Of a stretch of DNA of 7,476 nt, positions 1-6,454 are shown one piece after another. The notes beneath the pieces were generated by a model. That model saw only the letters and a program-made list of their open reading frames with translations. It was not told the origin of the DNA and did no database searches. Source of the stretch: CAZMRW01 sp964568805 (lineage in GTDB: Bacteria; Pseudomonadota; Gammaproteobacteria; Methylococcales; Methylomonadaceae); contig CAZMRW010000127.1 in assembly GCA_964568805.1 (NCBI GenBank), positions 1 through 7,476 of the forward strand. Reading direction: 5' to 3'. Position 1 is the first letter of the stretch. The number at the start of each line of letters is the position of its first letter. The position numbers were made by a program, and so were the translations under genes.

Positions 1-32
1 TATGATTTGTCAACACCCGGTAAATCTTTTTT
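1..32 (-). promoter_or_regulatory. Fourth tandem rRNA-type promoter (-35 and upstream part only)
   Basis: On the minus strand a perfect TTGACA lies at 8-13. Its -10 box would fall outside the window to the left. Upstream of it (24-35 on the plus strand) is a T-rich run, which is an A-tract on the minus strand and resembles an UP element. The sequence from the -35 box upstream can be aligned with that of the next promoter copy (100-130). The assignment rests on that similarity and on the regular spacing (about 92 nt from the next -35 box). Confidence 0.55.
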
Positions 33-77
33 CTTTCGTCTCACCAAGCCAGCTACCTGACCCGTGATGAGCCGACC

Positions 78-105
78 ATTATAACCAGTCAGTTCATTTT
101 GTCAA
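78..105 (-). promoter_or_regulatory. Third tandem rRNA-type promoter
   Basis: On the minus strand, TTGACA (100-105) and TATAAT (78-83) are both perfect consensus boxes with a 16-bp spacer. They are followed by a G+C-rich discriminator, GGTCGGCTC. Upstream (plus strand 115-126) is an A-tract that could act as an UP element. A short spacer and a G+C-rich discriminator are typical of growth-rate and ppGpp-controlled stable-RNA promoters. It points out of the window to the left, where a 16S rRNA gene is expected by inference. Confidence 0.8.
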
Positions 106-174
106 CATCCTGTGACTTTTTATTTTCGCCTCCGTTCGCCCGAAGCACTTAACCCGCTTCGTGTTGAGCCGGAC

Positions 175-202
175 ATTATAACCTTCCTCAACATTTTGTC
201 AA
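175..202 (-). promoter_or_regulatory. Second tandem rRNA-type promoter
   Basis: On the minus strand, TTGACA (197-202) and TATAAT (175-180) are separated by 16 bp and followed by the discriminator GTCCGGCTC. Bases 161-207 align without gaps to 64-110 of the next copy, with about three quarters of positions identical and the differences mostly inside the spacer. This indicates a promoter module duplicated with a 97-nt period. Confidence 0.82.
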
Positions 203-229
203 CAGTCCGTCGTCAACTTTTAGTCCGTC
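198..229. repeat. Short imperfect tandem duplication behind the second promoter
   Basis: GTCAAC followed by AGTCCGTC occurs at 198-211 and again at 212-229, the second time with four T's inserted between the two blocks. The first GTCAAC is part of the second promoter's -35 box. The second copy gives an extra TTGACG on the minus strand without a matching -10 box. It may be a remnant of local slippage or a factor-binding site next to the promoter. Confidence 0.6.
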
Positions 230-265
230 CCTCCCTGCCCAGCGTCTTGCCCGACAGAAACGAGC

Positions 266-293
266 ATTATACGCATACCAATGCAAAGATCAA
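266..293 (-). promoter_or_regulatory. First tandem rRNA-type promoter, overlapping the tyrS stop
   Basis: On the minus strand a perfect TATAAT lies at 266-271, with a weaker -35 box, TTGATC, at 288-293 after a 16-bp spacer. The -35 box contains the TGA stop codon of tyrS (290-292). The -10 box is 91 nt from that of the next copy, matching the array's period. No terminator is visible between tyrS and this promoter, so tyrS transcripts may run into the downstream operon. Confidence 0.65.
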
Positions 294-1486
294 GCGGTAA
301 TTTTTACCCGCATGAATTTTCTTTTGCCAACCTGATAAACATGAGCCGCTCCCAATGGCAATTCCAGTTTAGGATCAGATACTTTCTCTCCATCGATCTT
401 GACCGCGCCCTGGTTTATCATTCTGATTGATTCAGACGTGCTACTCGTCAGTCCCGCATCCTTCAATAGATTAGCAATCCCGTAATGGCTGTACTTAATC
501 TTTAATTCGACTTCTTCGATTTCATCGGGCATCGCACCACGCTGAAACCTGGCTTCAAAATTTTCCAGCGCCTTTTGCGCTGATGCGGCGTCATGAAATC
601 TTTCAACCACTTCCTGCGCCAACTTTACTTTATAGTCCCGGGGATTCGCCCCAAGTTCGCATTCTTGCCGCCACTGCCTGACTTCAGTCATCGGGCGAAA
701 GCTTAATAATTCAAAATACCGCCACATCAACTGATCCGAAATGGACATTATTTTGCCGAACATGTTGTCTGCAGAATCCGTTATGCCTATATAGTTATTA
801 AGCGACTTTGACATTTTTTGCACGCCATCCAGTCCCTCAAGTATCGGCATAGTGATGACCACTTGCGGTTTTTGCCCGAAAGCCTCTTGCAACTGGCGAC
901 CAACCAGAAGGTTAAATTTTTGATCGGTGCCACCTAATTCAACGTCCGACTTCATCGCCACCGAATCATATCCCTGTATCAGCGGGTAAAGGAATTCATG
1001 AATGGCAATGGGCTGCCCGCTCTTGAAACGCTTGTTGAAATCATCCCGCTCCAACATTCTGGCAACGGTATGTTTTGCCGCCAGTTGAATCAAATCCACC
1101 GGAGACATGGCATTCATCCAGCTTGAATTGAACATGACCAGAGTTTTCGCAGGATCAAGAATTTTAAAAATCTGCTGTTCGTAAGTCTTGGCATTTTCGA
1201 TGACCTCATCTCTCGATAAAGGTTTGCGGGTGGCATTTTTTCCTGTTGGATCACCGATCATGCCGGTAAAATCGCCAATCAAAAACAAAACCTCATGTCC
1301 CAGGTCCTGAAACTGCTTCAGTTTATTTATCAGAACCGTATGACCTAGATGCAGATCAGGCGCCGTTGGATCAAACCCCGCCTTTATCCTGAGTGGACGC
1401 CGCTCTTCGAGCTTTTTGACCAACTCCTGCTCAACTAAAACTTCATCTGCACCCCTTAACAGATCCGCCACTATGCTTTCTTGCAA
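290..1486 (-). CDS. tyrS: Tyrosyl-tRNA synthetase
   Basis: This cytoplasmic class I aminoacyl-tRNA synthetase activates tyrosine with ATP and charges tRNA-Tyr. The 398-residue product shows the Rossmann catalytic domain with HLGH, the HIGH-type signature, at residues 46-49. A GGTDQKFN-type tyrosine-binding segment lies near 185-192 and the KMSKS loop at 224-228. A C-terminal S4-like RNA-binding domain covers about 335-395. Length and motifs fit the TyrZ-like KMSKS branch found in many gammaproteobacteria. The start is TTG (1484-1486), because no in-frame ATG precedes the conserved region and GGAG sits 7 nt upstream. A weak -10-like TATAAT on the minus strand (1526-1531) lacks a convincing -35 box. 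The gene is divergent from the M23 peptidase gene and its stop overlaps the first of the tandem promoters. Confidence 0.97.
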   Translation of the reverse strand: MQESIVADLLRGADEVLVEQELVKKLEERRPLRIKAGFDPTAPDLHLGHTVLINKLKQFQDLGHEVLFLIGDFTGMIGDPTGKNATRKPLSRDEVIENAKTYEQQIFKILDPAKTLVMFNSSWMNAMSPVDLIQLAAKHTVARMLERDDFNKRFKSGQPIAIHEFLYPLIQGYDSVAMKSDVELGGTDQKFNLLVGRQLQEAFGQKPQVVITMPILEGLDGVQKMSKSLNNYIGITDSADNMFGKIMSISDQLMWRYFELLSFRPMTEVRQWRQECELGANPRDYKVKLAQEVVERFHDAASAQKALENFEARFQRGAMPDEIEEVELKIKYSHYGIANLLKDAGLTSSTSESIRMINQGAVKIDGEKVSDPKLELPLGAAHVYQVGKRKFMRVKITA

Positions 1487-1581
1487 TGTTTTTCTCCAGT
1501 CTGAATAATGTATGTAAATAATAATATTATAGAATTAATGCCCGAATACTCATTATAATTATTTTTTTATATGGTCTATAA

Positions 1582-1611
1582 TTGAAACATTATCTGAAAT
1601 ACCAGTATAAT
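1582..1611 (+). promoter_or_regulatory. Candidate sigma70 promoter for the M23 peptidase gene
   Basis: TTGAAA (1582-1587) and a perfect TATAAT (1606-1611) are separated by 18 bp in the A+T-rich divergent region. Transcription would start near 1618, giving a leader of about 55 nt before the GTG start. A second TATAAT at 1577-1582 has no matching -35 box. A+T richness makes chance -10 boxes common here, so only the paired boxes are listed. Confidence 0.5.
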
Positions 1612-1674
1612 TAAGTTCCAGAATAAATTTACAATAAGTTTATTATTTAAATCAACTACTTAATCTTATTGATT

Positions 1675-2922
1675 GTGAAATTCAAATTTTATGCTCCTTT
1701 TTTGATAAGCGTTGGCCTGGCGCTTGCTTCAACTCATAGTTATGCAAAACCTGTGCATCATACTGTCAAAAAACATGCTTCGGCCTCTGCAAAACGCATC
1801 AAGGTGTCTTCCCGCAAGACCGGCAGGCATAAATCGTTTTCCCGAAATCGAGCTCTAGAAAGCGCCGATTCCACCCCATTGCACAGCAAGATCAGATCTC
1901 GCCAGCTTATCACCAGGCTTAACGACGACAAAGGATATCCGGATAATTCAATCTATTCCTACCCGATATCTCAAACTACAGGAAGCGAACCGCTAACTCA
2001 AGCATCATTACACGAAAATCGTATTCATTCTGTCATAAGACCCGACAAAAACTTTAGTTTTAGCGAACACACGACGACCATCGAAACACCTCTGCACTTT
2101 AGCAGTACGCATGGAATTATTGAAACCTCTTTCTCTCATGCGGCGCATAAGGCAGGTTTGCCGGACAGCCTGATCGACGAACTGACCCGAATTTTCGCAT
2201 GGGACATTGATTTTGCCTCAAATCTTGACACCGGCGATCATTTCACTGTTGTTTACAAGGAAGGGGGATCATTCGGCAAAAACAGACAACCCGGTCAAAT
2301 TATCTCCGCCGAATTCATGACGCGCGGGAAAATTTTTACCGCCGTCAGATATAAAGATCATAACGGCATCGTAAATTACTACACGCCGGAAGGCAAAAGC
2401 ATGCAAAAGGCTTTTTTGAGCGCTCCGGTTGACTATGCTCGAATCAGTTCTCATTTCGACAGCCATCGCAAACACCCTGTACTGAATCGAATACGGGCGC
2501 ATAAAGGCGTCGATTATGCGGCCAGAACAGGCACCCCTGTCAAATCAGCAGGGGACGGTGTTCTAAGCTTCGTCGGACGCAAGGGCGGCTACGGGCAAGT
2601 GATGATCGTAAAACACGGTGACCGTTATGAGACACTTTACGCTCATCTGTCGAATTTCAAGAAAGGTCTGAAGAACGGCGATATGGTCAGACAAGGAGAA
2701 GTCATAGGTTACGTCGGACAAACGGGCCTGGCGACCGGCCCTCATTTGCATTACGAATTCCGGATTGATGGCGAGCATCGCAATCCGGAGGCTCTGAATC
2801 TTGATCGCTCGGTGCCGCTGGACAGACAATTGCTGGCTGACTTCAAATCCCAGACCAAGCCTTTGCTGGCTCAACTATACCAGGCCAAAGCCCGCAATTT
2901 ACTGGCTAAAAACAGTAATTAG
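1675..2922 (+). CDS. Secreted M23 peptidoglycan DD-endopeptidase, MepM-like
   Basis: This is probably a periplasmic zinc endopeptidase that cuts peptide cross-links in peptidoglycan during wall growth. Numbered from the GTG start (415 residues), residues 1-24 form a signal peptide ending in SYA. Residues 25-59 form a very basic tract: 16 of 35 are K, R or H and none is acidic. About 145-240 matches the central domain of MepM/YebA proteins (SF.HAA..AGLP, IFAWDIDF, GD.F). The C-terminal LytM/M23 domain, about 268-365, has HKGVD (zinc ligands H276 and D280), YAHLS (H324) and HLHYE (H357, with H359 as the third ligand). All catalytic positions are present. No LysM domain is recognisable in front. 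GTG at 1675 is preferred over TTG at 1669 because it gives a compact MK-type signal peptide. Neither has a Shine-Dalgarno sequence, and no in-frame ATG is available. The gene converges on erpA. Confidence 0.9.
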   Translation: MKFKFYAPFLISVGLALASTHSYAKPVHHTVKKHASASAKRIKVSSRKTGRHKSFSRNRALESADSTPLHSKIRSRQLITRLNDDKGYPDNSIYSYPISQTTGSEPLTQASLHENRIHSVIRPDKNFSFSEHTTTIETPLHFSSTHGIIETSFSHAAHKAGLPDSLIDELTRIFAWDIDFASNLDTGDHFTVVYKEGGSFGKNRQPGQIISAEFMTRGKIFTAVRYKDHNGIVNYYTPEGKSMQKAFLSAPVDYARISSHFDSHRKHPVLNRIRAHKGVDYAARTGTPVKSAGDGVLSFVGRKGGYGQVMIVKHGDRYETLYAHLSNFKKGLKNGDMVRQGEVIGYVGQTGLATGPHLHYEFRIDGEHRNPEALNLDRSVPLDRQLLADFKSQTKPLLAQLYQAKARNLLAKNSN

Positions 2923-2961
2923 TATAAGGCATGCACATATTGCACATGAGGATGATGAGGC

Positions 2962-2977
2962 GATTCAGGACTGAATC
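2962..2977. other. Short perfect inverted repeat between convergent genes
   Basis: GATTCAG and CTGAATC flank a 2-nt centre, forming a perfect 7-bp inverted repeat just beyond the erpA terminator. It has no T-run on either strand in the position needed for an intrinsic terminator. On the plus strand it is followed by six A's, which are the erpA terminator's T-run on the other strand. It may protect the 3' end of one of the convergent transcripts. Confidence 0.4.
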
Positions 2978-3003
2978 AAAAAATTGGGCGACATAAGCCG
3001 CCC
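2978..3003 (-). terminator. Intrinsic terminator of erpA
   Basis: On the minus strand GGGCGGCTTATGTCGCCC (3003 to 2986) folds into a 7-bp stem with one G-U pair and a TTAT loop. It is followed by AA and six T's. It starts about 10 nt after the erpA stop codon, as expected for a Rho-independent terminator. Confidence 0.85.
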
Positions 3004-3012
3004 CTTGAATGA

Positions 3013-3345
3013 TTAGGCCGAAAAAGACGAGCCGCAACCACAGGTCGTGGTCGCATTGGGGTTGCGGATGACAAACTGGGCGCCCGACACATCTTCCTTG
3101 TAATCGACTTCCGCACCCTGCAGATACTGAATACTCATCGAATCGATCAGGACGGTTACGCCGCCATTGACAACGCGGGTATCATCTTCATTGACTTCTT
3201 CATCAAACGTAAATCCATATTGAAAACCAGAGCACCCGCCGCCTGAAACATACACTCTCAATTTCAGATTATCGTTACCTTCTTCGGCGATTAACTCTCT
3301 TACCTTGGAAGCGGCACTATCAGTAAAAATAATTGGATTGACCAT
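3013..3345 (-). CDS. erpA: A-type iron-sulfur cluster insertion protein ErpA
   Basis: This cytoplasmic A-type carrier receives Fe-S clusters from the assembly scaffold and delivers them to apo-proteins; in E. coli it is needed for isoprenoid-pathway enzymes and respiratory complexes. The 110-residue product is one HesB/IscA-like domain of typical length. The three cluster-ligand cysteines are present: C38 in the SGGGCSGF motif, and C102 and C104 in the terminal TCGCGSSF motif. The sequence around C38 (GFQYGF) and the acidic stretch near 48-55 favour ErpA over IscA or SufA. The ATG start (3343-3345) has a modest AGGG about 10 nt upstream. The gene lies 64 nt downstream of argC in the same direction, with its own promoter in the gap and a terminator after it. 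No clear IscR site is visible. Confidence 0.95.
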   Translation of the reverse strand: MVNPIIFTDSAASKVRELIAEEGNDNLKLRVYVSGGGCSGFQYGFTFDEEVNEDDTRVVNGGVTVLIDSMSIQYLQGAEVDYKEDVSGAQFVIRNPNATTTCGCGSSFSA

Positions 3346-3377
3346 AAAAGAAACACCCTTAAATTAAAACAAACTAG

Positions 3378-3406
3378 ATTATGACTTTCCCTAGCATTTT
3401 AGTCAA
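3378..3406 (-). promoter_or_regulatory. Promoter of erpA
   Basis: On the minus strand TTGACT (3401-3406) and CATAAT (3378-3383) each match the consensus at five of six positions and are separated by the optimal 17 bp. The start point would be near 3371, giving a leader of roughly 26 nt before the erpA ATG. The -35 box begins only a few bases after the argC stop codon. Confidence 0.72.
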
Positions 3407-3409
3407 GAA

Positions 3410-4441
3410 TTACGGATACAGCGCCACTGTCTTCAAGCCCAATGTTTCATGCAAACCAAACATCAGGTTCATATTCTGCACCGCCTGACCGGCAGCGCCC
3501 TTGACCAGATTATCGATCACTGACAACACGACAAGCGTCTGCCCTCCCTGGGGTTGATGAAGCGCAATCTGACAGTTATTGCTGCCCCGGATGTTGCGGG
3601 TGTCAGGGTGCGACCCTTTCGGCAACACATCAACAAACGCTTCGATTGAATAGCGCTGCTCGTACAATTCTTGAATATCAACTGGATCGGCATTTAACCG
3701 TCCGTATAACGTGGCATGGATGCCTCGAATCATCGGTGTCAAATGCGGAACAAAGGTCAACCCCACCGGTTTTCCGGCCGCGATCTCAAGACCCTGGACA
3801 ATTTCCGGCAAATGCCGATGCCCGCTGGCTGAATAGGCTTTAAAACTCTCACCGCATTCGCTCATAAGCGTGGCCAGTTCGGCTTTACGGCCTGCGCCGC
3901 TAACCCCCGATTTAACGTCGGCGATCAGATGATCAACATCGATCAACCCGTTTTCAATCAGAGGCAAAAATCCCAGTTGAACCGAGGTCGGATAACAACC
4001 GGGGCAGGCGATTAACCGGGCCGTTCTGATCGCAGCCCGGTTTACTTCAGGTAATCCGTAAACAGCCTCCTCAATCAAATCGGGACAGACATGTTCCATG
4101 CCGTACCACGTGCGCCATACCTTGGCATCTTTCAATCTGAAGTCGGCCGACAAATCGATGATCTTAACACCTTTGGCTAACAACCCTTCAGCCATCAGCA
4201 TCGCCGTGCCGTTAGGCGTAGCAAAAAACACGACATCGCATTCGGCCAACGCATTCATATCAGGCACACTAAACGTGGCATCGATGTATCCCCGCAAACT
4301 GGGATAAAGCGTATCGACCCGCACGCCGGCATCGGTACGTGAGGTCACGACTGCCACGTCAACTTCCGAATGCAAAGCCAATATCCGCAAGAGTTCCACT
4401 CCCGTATACCCGGTTCCGCCAACAATACCTGCACGAATCAT
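3410..4441 (-). CDS. argC: N-acetyl-gamma-glutamyl-phosphate reductase
   Basis: ArgC reduces N-acetyl-gamma-glutamyl phosphate to the semialdehyde with NADPH, the third step of arginine synthesis, in the cytoplasm. The 343-residue product starts with the nucleotide-binding GIVGGTGYTG motif (5-14). It carries the active-site signature CPGCYPTS with catalytic C149, the substrate-domain motif KSGVSGAGRK (177-186) and the catalytic GHRHLPEI segment around H208-H210. Length fits the long type-1 ArgC of bacteria, with no gaps in conserved motifs. The ATG start (4439-4441) is immediately followed by the dinucleotide fold. Its Shine-Dalgarno is weak (GGA about 10 nt upstream). It is divergent from the quinone oxidoreductase gene and is followed by erpA. 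No ARG-box operator is evident. Confidence 0.96.
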   Translation of the reverse strand: MIRAGIVGGTGYTGVELLRILALHSEVDVAVVTSRTDAGVRVDTLYPSLRGYIDATFSVPDMNALAECDVVFFATPNGTAMLMAEGLLAKGVKIIDLSADFRLKDAKVWRTWYGMEHVCPDLIEEAVYGLPEVNRAAIRTARLIACPGCYPTSVQLGFLPLIENGLIDVDHLIADVKSGVSGAGRKAELATLMSECGESFKAYSASGHRHLPEIVQGLEIAAGKPVGLTFVPHLTPMIRGIHATLYGRLNADPVDIQELYEQRYSIEAFVDVLPKGSHPDTRNIRGSNNCQIALHQPQGGQTLVVLSVIDNLVKGAAGQAVQNMNLMFGLHETLGLKTVALYP

Positions 4442-4465
4442 CTAAATTTTCCAAAAATTACAAGA

Positions 4466-4494
4466 AATATGACTATATGATACCCGCAACTCAA
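4466..4494 (-). promoter_or_regulatory. Candidate promoter of argC
   Basis: On the minus strand TTGAGT (4489-4494) and CATATT (4466-4471) are 17 bp apart, each matching the consensus at four of six positions. This is a weak candidate, but the only paired boxes I find upstream of argC. The opposite strand has isolated -10-like hexamers (4530-4535 and 4536-4541) with no good -35 box for the divergent gene. Confidence 0.35.
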
Positions 4495-4591
4495 TACTGT
4501 TTTAATCATTTTTCTTTACCTGGCATCGGTATAAGTATTATTGTTTCGATCTGCCGTAACTATTTCGTTAACCATGCCTGAGAACAAAAAC

Positions 4592-5569
4592 ATGATCGCC
4601 ATAGAAATCACTCAAGCCGGTGGACCGGAAGTTTTAAAACCAACCGAGCGGCCGGTACCTGCCATTGCCGCCGATGAAGTACTGATTAAAGTTGCCGCCG
4701 CAGGCATTAACAGACCCGATGTGATGCAGCGCCAGGGCTCCTATCCACCCCCGCCCGGAGCATCGGACATACCGGGCCTTGAAATCGCCGGCACCATTGT
4801 TTCCGTAGGAGAAAACTGCGGTAATTTGAAAGTGGGAGACAATGTCTGTGCGCTGGTGACCGGCGGCGGCTATGCTGATCATTGTCCGGCGACGGCATCG
4901 CTATGCTTGCCTATACCGGACGGTTTAACCTTTGCCGAAGCGGCCGCATTACCGGAAACATATTTTACCGTCTGGAGCAACGTCTTTGACCGCGCCCGGC
5001 TTGTCGCGGGAGAAACCTTACTCGTCCATGGCGGCGCCGGCGGCATCGGAACCACAGCCATACAACTGGCCAAGGCATTCGAAGCAAAAATCTTTGTCAC
5101 CGCCGGTTCTGCGGAAAAATGTCAATTCTGCACAGAGCTTGGCGCCGATGCCGCCATCAACTATAACGAACAGGATTTTGTCGAAGCCATCGAGCAACTG
5201 ACTGGCGGTAACGGCGTCAACATCATACTCGATATGATTGGCGGCGATTATTTTTCGCGTAATTTAAAGTGCATGGCTTTCGATGCCCGTTTGGTACAAA
5301 TCGCGCTTCAAAAGGGCACCAAATCAGAAATCAATTTGCTGCCCGTCATGCTGAAACGGCTTGTCATCACCGGATCAACATTGCGCGCCAGAGACACTGC
5401 ATTTAAAGCGGACATTGCTAAAAATCTTTTTGAAAATGTCTGGCCTTTACTGGACTACGGCCAAATAAAACCGGTCATACACGCTACTTTTCCATTAACC
5501 GAAGCCGCCAAGGCCCATGCCCTGATGGAAAGCGGCCAACATATCGGCAAAATCGTCTTAACGGTATAA
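4592..5569 (+). CDS. NAD(P)H:quinone oxidoreductase, PIG3-type MDR family
   Basis: This is a zinc-independent medium-chain dehydrogenase/reductase expected to reduce quinones with NAD(P)H in the cytoplasm. From the chosen start the product is 325 residues, the usual length of the PIG3/TIGR02824 group. The N-terminal GroES-like domain carries AAAGINRPDVMQRQG.Y (35-51) and GLEIAGTI (62-69), where zinc dehydrogenases have GHE. The Rossmann domain begins at HGGAGGIG (146-153). The C-terminal motif HIGKIVL is typical of the family. ATG at 4592 is preferred over ATG at 4574 because it gives the family's MxAIEIT beginning and has GAG 9 nt upstream. Translation from 4574 would add six residues. The gene is divergent from argC and is followed after 4 nt by a sulfurtransferase gene, so the two are almost certainly cotranscribed. 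Its physiological substrate cannot be read from sequence. Confidence 0.92.
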   Translation: MIAIEITQAGGPEVLKPTERPVPAIAADEVLIKVAAAGINRPDVMQRQGSYPPPPGASDIPGLEIAGTIVSVGENCGNLKVGDNVCALVTGGGYADHCPATASLCLPIPDGLTFAEAAALPETYFTVWSNVFDRARLVAGETLLVHGGAGGIGTTAIQLAKAFEAKIFVTAGSAEKCQFCTELGADAAINYNEQDFVEAIEQLTGGNGVNIILDMIGGDYFSRNLKCMAFDARLVQIALQKGTKSEINLLPVMLKRLVITGSTLRARDTAFKADIAKNLFENVWPLLDYGQIKPVIHATFPLTEAAKAHALMESGQHIGKIVLTV

Positions 5570-5573
5570 CAAC

Positions 5574-6428
5574 ATGTCATACACCACACTGATCCCTGCA
5601 GAAAAGCTCAACCAGCATCTTGATGATCGAAACTGGATCATTTTCGACTGCCGTTTTTCGCTGGCCGATGCGGATGCAGGCGCCAGTGCCTATCGCAAAG
5701 GCCATATCCCCCATGCTCGTTATGCACATTTAAATAATGACTTGTCTTCTGCCGTTACCGATCAGACAGGCCGGCATCCCCTGCCCGATTTTTCTTTGCT
5801 CGAAAAAAAAATGAGCCTCTGGGGAGTCAGCAATCAATGCCAGGTCATTGCTTACGACGATGCAGGCGGTGCATTTGCGGGACGTTTATGGTGGTTATTG
5901 CGCTGCCTGGGCCATGAAAACGTTGCGGTACTGGACGGCGGTATCAAACAATGGCGACAACTGGGTTATGCCCTAACCACTGCCCTGCCGACTGTTAAAC
6001 CCGCGATCTTCAAGGCAACACTTAATAAAACATACTGGTTGCATTCGGCGCAAGTGCGCGATCAATTGGCGGCTAAAACCATCAAATTAATCGATGCCAG
6101 AACACCCGAGCGTTACCGTGGCGAACAGGAACCAATCGATCCAGTCGCAGGCCATGTACCCGGCGCCTTGAACCGGCCGTTTCAGCTGAATCTGGATAAG
6201 CGCGGTTTATTTTTATCGTCCGAAGAACTGCGTCGACAATTTAAACAATTGCTCGCTGATACCCCTCCCGAAAAAACTGTCCACATGTGCGGCTCAGGCG
6301 TCACCGCCTGCCATAATGTACTGGCCATGGAACACGCCGGTCTTTCCGGCTCCAAACTTTACCCCGGTTCCTGGAGTGAATGGATCAGAGACAGAAATCG
6401 GGGTGTTGCGACTGGTGGGCAACAATAA
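5574..6428 (+). CDS. sseA: 3-mercaptopyruvate sulfurtransferase (two-domain rhodanese)
   Basis: This enzyme transfers sulfur from 3-mercaptopyruvate, or possibly thiosulfate, to a nucleophilic acceptor through a cysteine persulfide. The 284-residue product has two rhodanese domains. The inactive N-terminal one (about 5-135) contains FDCRF and YKGHIPHA-like motifs, with YDDAGG at the loop where an active copy would carry cysteine. The catalytic C-terminal one (about 155-280) contains LIDARTPERYRG, GHVPGALNRPF and the active loop CGSGVTAC with C239 as nucleophile. A CGSGVTA loop points to mercaptopyruvate sulfurtransferase; thiosulfate-specific enzymes usually have CRKGVTA. The ATG lies 4 nt after the stop of the quinone oxidoreductase gene with no clear Shine-Dalgarno of its own, which suggests translational coupling. 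Length is normal and nothing appears truncated. Confidence 0.92.
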   Translation: MSYTTLIPAEKLNQHLDDRNWIIFDCRFSLADADAGASAYRKGHIPHARYAHLNNDLSSAVTDQTGRHPLPDFSLLEKKMSLWGVSNQCQVIAYDDAGGAFAGRLWWLLRCLGHENVAVLDGGIKQWRQLGYALTTALPTVKPAIFKATLNKTYWLHSAQVRDQLAAKTIKLIDARTPERYRGEQEPIDPVAGHVPGALNRPFQLNLDKRGLFLSSEELRRQFKQLLADTPPEKTVHMCGSGVTACHNVLAMEHAGLSGSKLYPGSWSEWIRDRNRGVATGGQQ

Positions 6429-6454
6429 AAAATGAAACACGGTATTTTTGTAAT

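Noticed and set aside
112..300. 62-codon plus-strand frame at the left end
   Set aside because: It lies wholly inside the tandem promoter array and the tyrS 3' end, and has no ribosome binding site or recognisable protein features.
4574..4591. Upstream ATG as start of the quinone oxidoreductase
   Set aside because: It adds six residues not typical of the family and has no ribosome binding site, whereas ATG 4592 has GAG at suitable distance.
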